A stretch of DNA of 64,000 bases, from assembly GCF_006439015.1 (NCBI RefSeq), contig NZ_RCZG01000005.1, positions 310,001 to 374,000 of the forward strand. Direction: 5' to 3'. Below are positions 58,624 to 64,000 of the stretch, piece by piece; the stretch's first letter is position 1; each line of letters starts with the position of its first letter. This DNA comes from Mycolicibacterium hodleri. GTDB lineage: Bacteria; Actinomycetota; Actinomycetes; Mycobacteriales; Mycobacteriaceae. The notes below the pieces were generated by a model, which saw nothing but the letters and a program-made list of their open reading frames with translations, searched no databases and had not been told where the DNA came from. The translations under genes were made by a program, and so were the position numbers.

Positions 58624-59709
58624 GCCCTTGACACTACCGAGGGCCCTCAGTTCAGGGGCGTGAAGGCCGTCGGTACGCCGGCCGGTAGCGGCGGAGGCGG
58701 CGTCGGCTCCGGCGAGGCGCCGTGGCGCCCAACCAGGGGGACCGAAGACGTAGCCGAGTCGGTCGCGCATTCCGTCGGCGTGCGTGACGTCCCGTGCAAT
58801 GGCCACGTATTCGTGGGTCTGCAGTTTCCAGATGTTGTACGTCGAGACCTGCTTGGTCAGCCCGTAGTGCGGTCGGAATAGTTCATCCTGGTAGGTCCCG
58901 AAGAGGCGATCCCACAAAATGAGGATGCCTGCGTAGTTCTTGTCGAGATACTCGGGATCCATTCCGTGATGCACGCGATGATGGGACGGCGTATTGAAGA
59001 CGTACTCGAACGGCCGCCACATCTTGTCGATGCGTTCGGTGTGCACCCAGAACTGGTAGATGAGGTTCAGGGAGAAGCTGGCGAACACCAGCCACGGCGG
59101 AATGCCCAGCAGGGGCAGGGGAATCCAGATGAGGATCTCGCCGCTGTTGTTCCACTTCTGCCGCAGGGCGGTGGCGAAGTTGAAGTATTGGCTGGAGTGG
59201 TGTGCCTGGTGTGTCGCCCACACCACACGGACGCGGTGCGCGATGCGGTGATACGCGTAGAAGAGCAGGTCGACGCCCACTATCGCGATGACCCAGGTGT
59301 ACCAGGCGGTCGACGGCAGGTGCCACGGCGCGACATAGGCATAGATCGCGGCATAGCCGAGCAGTGCGAGGATTTTCCAGATCCCCGTGGTCGCGACCGA
59401 CACCAGGCCCATCGAGATGCTCGCCCAGGCATCGCGGCGCAGGTAGGCACCGGATGGCGCACGCTGGTCGGTCTCGGTCGGCTCCTCGCGCAAGCGCTCG
59501 TCGGTCTCGGTCGGCTCCTCGCGCAAGCGCTCGTCGGTCTCGGTCGGCTCCTCGCGCAAGCGCTCGTCGGTGAGACGGTCGAGTGTGCGAGCCGCGGTCC
59601 ACTCGAGTATGAGTAGTAGCAGGAAGAACGGGATCGCGAACAATACGGGGTCCCGCATCTGTGGCGGTAATACCTCTAGGAAGGACCGGACTGCGTCCAA
59701 CCAACTCAC
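57208..59709 (-). CDS. Sterol desaturase/fatty-acid hydroxylase joined in frame to FAD oxidoreductase
   Basis: 833 residues. First part: membrane di-iron hydroxylase (Erg3/Rv1814-type) with His motifs AYHRIAHR, HQAHHSS, SHHRVHHG. Last about 460 residues: DadA-family FAD oxidoreductase (DLLVVGGGYAGLWTALHAA, GWAASGRNGGFVEASLTHG, VAYVNGFTGLGVGAARFAADV). The about 37-residue join (PRRLAGADAASAATGRRTDG...) is low-complexity. In the +1 frame the same DNA reads PPPPLPAGVPTAFTPLN-stop (TGA 58647-58649), 23 nt before a GTG at 58623 (METVFDHYVDSAMVER). So the natural state may be two genes, merged by a one-base indel near 58690-58720. Three exact 33-bp repeats near the N-terminus. GTG start. Confidence 0.75.
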   Translation of the reverse strand: MSWLDAVRSFLEVLPPQMRDPVLFAIPFFLLLLILEWTAARTLDRLTDERLREEPTETDERLREEPTETDERLREEPTETDQRAPSGAYLRRDAWASISMGLVSVATTGIWKILALLGYAAIYAYVAPWHLPSTAWYTWVIAIVGVDLLFYAYHRIAHRVRVVWATHQAHHSSQYFNFATALRQKWNNSGEILIWIPLPLLGIPPWLVFASFSLNLIYQFWVHTERIDKMWRPFEYVFNTPSHHRVHHGMDPEYLDKNYAGILILWDRLFGTYQDELFRPHYGLTKQVSTYNIWKLQTHEYVAIARDVTHADGMRDRLGYVFGPPGWAPRRLAGADAASAATGRRTDGLHAPELRALGSVKGVETVFDHYVDSAMVERSLAVSTFGSMWLDTEERNRPNHPKLTKPVACDLLVVGGGYAGLWTALHAARRDPDQRIVLIDAHRIGWAASGRNGGFVEASLTHGKENGKTRWPNEFEQLDAMGLDNLDGMQAEIEGLNLDVEWQRTGMLGVATEPHQVDWLRESAAEGDGRFLDEAAIRTEVQSPTFLAGLEHAGTCAIVHPAKLALELARACTEAGVGIYEHTNATSLDSGTASIHVATTDAAITAKRVVLATNVFPHLLRRNRLYTVPVYDYVLATEPLNDAQVDSIGWRNRQGIGDSANQFHYYRMTQDNRIVFGGYDAIYHFGRKVDAGYEDRPESYRRLAAHFFITFPQLEGVRFSHRWAGPIDTNTRFCAHWGLAREGRVAYVNGFTGLGVGAARFAADVCLDLLGEGQTPRTELEMVRQKPLPFPPEPFASIGIQATRWSLDRADHSAGHRNVLLRTLDALGLGFDS
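59468..59566. repeat. 33-bp tandem repeat, 3 exact copies, in frame
   Basis: Copies at 59468-59500, 59501-59533 and 59534-59566 are identical and encode TDERLREEPTE units after the first membrane helix of the desaturase. Each copy includes the dispersed GCGC-rich motif (59481-59502 and +33, +66). Confidence 0.9.
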
Positions 59710-59764
59710 GTTCGTACCTCCCTCGAGGGGCGATCTTAGGAGGGCGATGCTAGCCGCCCAACCC

Positions 59765-61333
59765 CTAGCGAAAGCTCAAGACGTCATTCCCCCACGCGGC
59801 GCGCAGCGGGCGATCGGGATCTTCGACCACCACGTCGTGTTTGTCGAGAAGCAGGGTGGCTCGGTCCTCGTCGCGGTAGCGCCGCCAGCATGGCTCTCCC
59901 GCCAGGCCGGTGGGTTCACCGGTGGCCGCGAAGTTCAACCATCGCGCGCGAATGCGTTCTGACAGCGCGGTCCCCGTCTTGAGTCCACCCAGCTTGAAGG
60001 TCGGATCCTTGGGTCCGGCAACGAGATTGCCCCACACGTACGGCAGTTCGGTGGCGTGTGCGGCGCCGAGCCTCAGCAGTCGCAACATCGGCGTCGCCCA
60101 GTCGAACCGGTAGGTGTACACCGGCGCAATCGCGGCGTGCCCCTCGGCGAACCAGATCGACGGCATCCGGAAGCCGATGTCGCGGGCGACGCCCATGCCC
60201 GGCGTCTTCCCGCGACCCGGATAAGCCGAACCCAGGTCGGCTTCGCTGGGAAGTTGCAGCCCGGGTTGCTCGGCGGCGATCCCCTCGAACATCGCCTTGA
60301 TGGCCGGCGGTGTGATGGGCATCAGCGGTGACTTCATGAAGCGAAACAATGCCGCCTCGTGCTTGTTGGTACCGATGATCAGCGGGACCGGATGCGTGCC
60401 TCCCGCCCGTGCGACGGCCACCGGATAGTCGGGCACGACGTCCCCGTCGACGATCGGCGCGTACGCCAGCGTGCCGGGCCTGCGGACCGGGACCTCGTCG
60501 AACAGTCGCTTGGAGGCCGCCAACAATTCGCTCATGGGCGCGTCGGGCAGTCGATCGACCTCGTCGGCACCCACGCCCAGCGTGTCCAGGAACTGCTGCG
60601 CGATCCCGCGGGAACGACTGGCGTCGTAGACCGATGTCGCGGGCGAACTCTGGGCGATGGCCGCCGAGAACAGTCCGCCCGCCGCCGGGCTCGCCAGCAG
60701 CGTGGTCACGACGCCCGCGCCTGCCGACTCGCCGAACAGCGTCACCCGGGCGGGGTCTCCCCCGAACGCGGCGATATTGTCTCGCACCCATTGCAGTGCG
60801 AACAGCACGTCCCGCAAGCCCAGGTTGCTCTCGAAGCGGGTGCAGTCCGTGCTGAACGCCGACAGGTCCAGGAAACCGAACGCCCCGAGCCGGTAGTTCA
60901 CCGTCACGATGACGGCGTCGCCGCCGCCAGCCAGCGCACGTCCGCGGTACAGCGACTGAGCCGACGATCCGAGGACATAGGCGCCACCGTGCACCCACAC
61001 CATCACCGGCTTGCCGTCACCGGCCTCGGTGTCCGACGACGCCCACACGTTCAGCGACAACGAATCGTCGCCCTGGGGCGCGCCGAGATCGATCGGGATC
61101 CGTGGATCCGTCGGCTGCGGGCAGACCGGACCTACCCGGGTGGCGTCGGCGACGTCGGTCCAGGGCTCAGGTGGCTGAGGGGCCCGCCACCGCAGCTCGC
61201 CACGCGGTGGCGCCGCGTACCGCACTCCCCTCCACGACTTGACCGTTCCGTCGTCGACTCCACGGACGCGTCCGTACGAGGTGTCCACGATCGGTGCGTT
61301 GACCGACCGATCGGTGCCCGACCCCGCCGTCAT
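59765..61333 (-). CDS. Type-B carboxylesterase (LipT-like)
   Basis: 522 residues. Nucleophile Ser203 in LFGESAGAGVV, oxyanion HGGAY (115-119), RYAAPP, and NLGLRDVLFALQWVRDNIAAFGGDP are hallmarks of the family. Hydrolyses carboxyl esters; substrate unknown. ATG overlaps the TGA of the VWA gene (ATGA), so the pair is coupled. Confidence 0.92.
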   Translation of the reverse strand: MTAGSGTDRSVNAPIVDTSYGRVRGVDDGTVKSWRGVRYAAPPRGELRWRAPQPPEPWTDVADATRVGPVCPQPTDPRIPIDLGAPQGDDSLSLNVWASSDTEAGDGKPVMVWVHGGAYVLGSSAQSLYRGRALAGGGDAVIVTVNYRLGAFGFLDLSAFSTDCTRFESNLGLRDVLFALQWVRDNIAAFGGDPARVTLFGESAGAGVVTTLLASPAAGGLFSAAIAQSSPATSVYDASRSRGIAQQFLDTLGVGADEVDRLPDAPMSELLAASKRLFDEVPVRRPGTLAYAPIVDGDVVPDYPVAVARAGGTHPVPLIIGTNKHEAALFRFMKSPLMPITPPAIKAMFEGIAAEQPGLQLPSEADLGSAYPGRGKTPGMGVARDIGFRMPSIWFAEGHAAIAPVYTYRFDWATPMLRLLRLGAAHATELPYVWGNLVAGPKDPTFKLGGLKTGTALSERIRARWLNFAATGEPTGLAGEPCWRRYRDEDRATLLLDKHDVVVEDPDRPLRAAWGNDVLSFR

Positions 61334-61977
61334 CGCTGTTGGCCGCTCGCGCCGACCCGGTCCTCGTCCGAGAAGCCGGCTACCGGTGCCGCGAGCGGCG
61401 CGCCGCGCTTGCGCGATACGTAGGCCGTCGTCGACGCCATTGCGGACGCGACACCCTCGTCGCTGGCGGCGTAGGTCAGGGACTTGTCCGCGGAGAACCC
61501 CAGGTTCTGCCCGACTGCCACCGCGTCGATGTTGGCCCCGAGGAAGACGAAGTCCCAGGCGTACTCCTTCTCCTGGCGGGTCACCGCCGCGCGAACGGCC
61601 TCGTGGGTCCATTCGACACTCGCGTTTTCGAGACCGTCGGTCATGACGAGGACGATCACGTGACCGGGGCGCTCGGCCTCGGGCAGTATCGCCAGCTCAG
61701 CATCCACGTCCGTGATCAAGCGCCCGAGCGCGTCGTTGAGCGCCGTCATGCTGCGGGGCTGCAACTCCAGGCGTGGCACGCCGGTGATCGGACGGTTCGC
61801 GTAGACGATCTCGTACTCCGTGTCGAACTGCGCCAGCGTGACCTTGGCTTCCCCCGGTTGCTTCGCCTGCTCGGCGATGAACGCGTTGAATCCACCTTCG
61901 GTATCGGACTTGATGACCTCCATCGAGCCGGAGCGATCAAGGAGTACGGCAATCAGGGTGCGCTGAGGGTCCGTCAC
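61330..61977 (-). CDS. VWA-domain protein
   Basis: 215 residues. MIDAS residues DRSGSM (residues 14-19), MTDGLENAS; no signal or membrane helix. Cytoplasmic VWA protein of TerY/YfbK type. GTG with GAAGGAG 6 nt upstream; the ORF to 62136 runs into the divergent promoter. Coupled to the carboxylesterase. Confidence 0.85.
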   Translation of the reverse strand: MTDPQRTLIAVLLDRSGSMEVIKSDTEGGFNAFIAEQAKQPGEAKVTLAQFDTEYEIVYANRPITGVPRLELQPRSMTALNDALGRLITDVDAELAILPEAERPGHVIVLVMTDGLENASVEWTHEAVRAAVTRQEKEYAWDFVFLGANIDAVAVGQNLGFSADKSLTYAASDEGVASAMASTTAYVSRKRGAPLAAPVAGFSDEDRVGASGQQR

Positions 61978-62162
61978 GAGGAGCTCCTTCGGTTTTGCTT
62001 CAACAAACGACCTCACCACGGTACTCGCGCACACCGACACGCTTCGTGAGCGCCAGGAGGGCTCAAGGTCAGCAAACTGCGCGAGAACGCATTCCACGGG
62101 ACGCCCCGACGCCTCGAATGCCATCGGGCCAGTCACCCGCCATCGGGCGCTAGTTTGATCCG

Positions 62163-62498
62163 GTGCGAAAGTGGATGTTGCTGGCCGCAGCCATCGTCAG
62201 CGAGGTAGCCGCGACGCTGTCGCTACGGGCGTCCCAGGACCATTCCGCCTGGATCATCGCGGTGGTCGCCGGGTATGCGATCGCCTTCGCCATGCTGACG
62301 CTGGTGCTGCGTGACGGCGTTTCGGTGGGCGTGACATACGGCATCTGGGGGGCGACCGGCACTGCGTTGACGGCGGTCCTGGCTGCGCTGATCTTCCATG
62401 ACCCGTTCACCTGGCCCATCGCCTTCGGCATCGCCCTGATCATCGCCGGCGTGCTGTTCATCCAACTCGGTTCGCAGCCGAAGGCGCCGACTCCATGA
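62163..62498 (+). CDS. SMR-family multidrug efflux subunit A
   Basis: 111 residues, four membrane helices. Essential Glu14 in AAIVSEVAATLSLRAS, YGIWGATGTALTAVLAALIFHDP. Effluxes cationic compounds with proton antiport, with its partner next door. GTG start; ATGA overlap with the second subunit. Confidence 0.9.
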   Translation: MRKWMLLAAAIVSEVAATLSLRASQDHSAWIIAVVAGYAIAFAMLTLVLRDGVSVGVTYGIWGATGTALTAVLAALIFHDPFTWPIAFGIALIIAGVLFIQLGSQPKAPTP

Positions 62499-62821
62499 TG
62501 TGGGTGGTGCTGTCCCTGGCGATCGGCGTCGAGGTTTTCGCCACGCTGGCACTGCGCGCGTCGGACGGCTTCCGCAAGAAGGTGTGGATCGTCCCGGTCG
62601 TCGTCGGCTACCTGGCGTCGTTCTATCTGCTGTGGCTGACGCTGTCGCTCGGCATGCGCGTCGGCATCGCCTACGGCGTGTGGACCGCATGCGGCGTCGC
62701 ACTGGTCGCGGTTTTTGCCCGATACCTCTTCGGCGACCCGCTGACCGGGAAGATGCTGATCGGCATCGCACTCGTCATCGGGGGCGTCCTCACGATCGAG
62801 CTGGCGGGCGCCGTCCACTGA
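62495..62821 (+). CDS. SMR-family multidrug efflux subunit B
   Basis: 108 residues, four helices. GVEVFATLALRASDG carries the Glu (Glu13); AYGVWTACGVALVAVFARYLFGDPL is the SMR signature. Paired SMR (EbrAB-like) proteins usually insert in opposite orientations. The 3' end overlaps the convergent MFS gene by 32 nt. Confidence 0.9.
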   Translation: MMWVVLSLAIGVEVFATLALRASDGFRKKVWIVPVVVGYLASFYLLWLTLSLGMRVGIAYGVWTACGVALVAVFARYLFGDPLTGKMLIGIALVIGGVLTIELAGAVH

Positions 62822-63980
62822 GCACCCCGGCTGCGGCGGCGATGGCCAGTCCGGCGACCGGCACGATCAGCAGCCCAACGCGCAGGCTTGTCGCGTCGGC
62901 GACCACGCCGACGATCGGTGGGGCGCCGACGAAGCCCACGCGCATCAGCCACGCCAGCGCCGCCAATCCGGTGCCCGGCTTGAAGCCCGGCAACCGATCG
63001 GCGCCGTGCATGGCCGCCGGGATGACGGTCGCGGCGCCGAGACCGGCAGCGGCGAAGCCGGCGATGGTCCCCGGAATGCTCGGGAAGGCCAATGCCAGTC
63101 CCATTCCCACCGTGACGAGCAGGCCGCCGCCACGGGCCATCGCCCGTTCGCCGAACCGGTCGACCATGCGGTCGCCCAAGATCCGCCCGATGAACTGGAA
63201 GCTCAACAACGCGACGTAGCCGAGTGCCGCGACGGCGCCCGCCGCACCCAGTCCGCTGCCCAGGTACAGCGCTGCCCACGAGCTGCCTGCGTCCTCGACC
63301 ACGGCACCCGCGGTCGCGATGAGCACCAGAAGGCAGAGGGCGCCGTACACCCGCCGGCCTGGCCTGCACGGCTTCGCGGTGTCGGCCGACGGAAGTTCAG
63401 GCTGGTCGGGGCCCTTCAAGAGGAATGGATAGGCGGCCGCGGCCACACCGATGAACACTGCGGCGCTGATGCCGAGGTGAAGCGCGATGGGAACGCGCAG
63501 CGCGATCGCCGCGGCAGCCATGCCCGCGCCGAGCACCGCGCCCACCGACCACACGGCGTGCAGCGAGTTGATGATCGAGCGGCCGTAGACCCGCTGCACC
63601 CGGAGTCCGTGCGCGTTCTGCGCGACGTCGGTGACCGCGTCGCATGCTCCGCCGGCAAACAGCAAGAAGGCCAGCAGCAATGGCGTCGTCGACGAACCCG
63701 CCGCGAACACCAGAAGGGCGATGCCGCTGGTACAGATCAACGTCGTGCGCGCCGACGTGAGCCAACGGACGATCGCGCCCGCGGCAAGTCCGGCCACCAG
63801 GGCTCCGACGGGGAAGGCTGCGACGACGAGGCCGTACGCAGTGTTCGACAGCGCGAGTTCGGTCTTCAATTCGGGGAACCGCGGCACCAGGTTCGCGAAG
63901 ATGGCCCCGTTGGTGAGGAACATCGCCGCAACGGCGATGCGGGCCCGGCTGTCGCGTCGAGCAACGCCGGTGTTGACCAC
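62790..63980 (-). CDS. MFS transporter (YbjJ-like)
   Basis: 396 residues, 12 membrane helices. FLTNGAIFANLVPRFPELKTELALS, GLVVAAFPVGALVAGLAAG, VQRVYGRSIINSLHAVWSVGA, ALGYVALLSFQFIGRILGDRMVDRFG. Proton-driven efflux of an unknown compound. GTG at 63980. Confidence 0.9.
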   Translation of the reverse strand: MVNTGVARRDSRARIAVAAMFLTNGAIFANLVPRFPELKTELALSNTAYGLVVAAFPVGALVAGLAAGAIVRWLTSARTTLICTSGIALLVFAAGSSTTPLLLAFLLFAGGACDAVTDVAQNAHGLRVQRVYGRSIINSLHAVWSVGAVLGAGMAAAAIALRVPIALHLGISAAVFIGVAAAAYPFLLKGPDQPELPSADTAKPCRPGRRVYGALCLLVLIATAGAVVEDAGSSWAALYLGSGLGAAGAVAALGYVALLSFQFIGRILGDRMVDRFGERAMARGGGLLVTVGMGLALAFPSIPGTIAGFAAAGLGAATVIPAAMHGADRLPGFKPGTGLAALAWLMRVGFVGAPPIVGVVADATSLRVGLLIVPVAGLAIAAAAGVLSGRRPPARS

Positions 63981-64000
63981 TGAGCAGACGATACTGGGCG

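Overview
The window is high-GC actinobacterial DNA, almost certainly from an environmental, rapid-growing Mycobacterium (Mycolicibacterium). It encodes SecA2, GarA, Apa/FAP, Ndh, GlcB, GuaB1, F420-type LLM and Ddn-like flavoenzymes, and ResR/FtsR-type MerR proteins. From memory, the gene order follows the M. tuberculosis Rv1867 to Rv1814 segment, with insertions such as phosphoketolase, a second BacA-like transporter and a LysM-lectin. No tRNA, rRNA, insertion sequence, phage gene or CRISPR array was seen. Several genes start with GTG or TTG, and many adjacent genes overlap by 1-4 nt.

Layout: 1-5143 is a leftward acyl-CoA operon (fused family III CoA-transferase, aldehyde dehydrogenase, thiolase-like protein cut by the window edge). 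5193-9809 holds phosphoketolase, a CPBP protease, and a CGNR regulator divergent from a small unknown gene. 9815-14065 holds a GlsB-like membrane protein, Apa, and the molybdate importer modABC. 14196-17358 is an SDR-like protein, an LLM oxidoreductase and type II NADH dehydrogenase. 17389-21763 is the urease operon ureABCFGD. 21824-24224 is a hotdog thioesterase, an intergenic region with an IdeR-type iron box and a broken small gene, and a BlaI/M56 pair. 24273-35240 runs rightward: gnd, guaB1, two CBS/CNNM-type membrane proteins, an unknown protein, malate synthase G and an anchored substrate-binding/VWA protein.

35237-47537 runs leftward: an alpha/beta hydrolase, glycine decarboxylase behind a tandem glycine riboswitch, two MerR regulators flanking a bifunctional-nuclease-family protein, garA, gcvH, a DUF881/small basic protein/DUF881 set, a CDP-alcohol phosphatidyltransferase and secA2. 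47849-51778 holds two tandem BacA/Rv1819c-type ABC transporters separated by a 34-bp tandem repeat. 51775-54999 is an FAD dehydrogenase and VOC protein, then a TetR regulator divergent from a Ddn-like reductase, with two palindromic operators between them. 55009-59709 holds a SecD-P1-head-like protein, a secreted serine protease, a LysM-lectin and a desaturase/FAD-oxidoreductase composite that looks like a frameshift fusion. 59765-63980 holds a carboxylesterase, a VWA protein, a paired SMR transporter and an MFS transporter.

Much of the window is central and nitrogen metabolism: glyoxylate shunt (glcB), glycine cleavage (gcvP, gcvH), pentose phosphate and phosphoketolase (gnd, xfp), purine salvage (guaB1), respiration (ndh) and urease. 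GarA and the glycine system link carbon and nitrogen flux. The rest is envelope and stress functions. The main observations are a hidden frameshift behind the 833-residue fusion, the iron box with a decayed small gene at the blaI/thioesterase junction, a GCGC-rich dispersed motif (upstream of ureB, ureC and a MerR gene, and three times inside a coding sequence), operators in two divergent promoters, and three proteins that keep a fold but appear to lack the catalytic residue.
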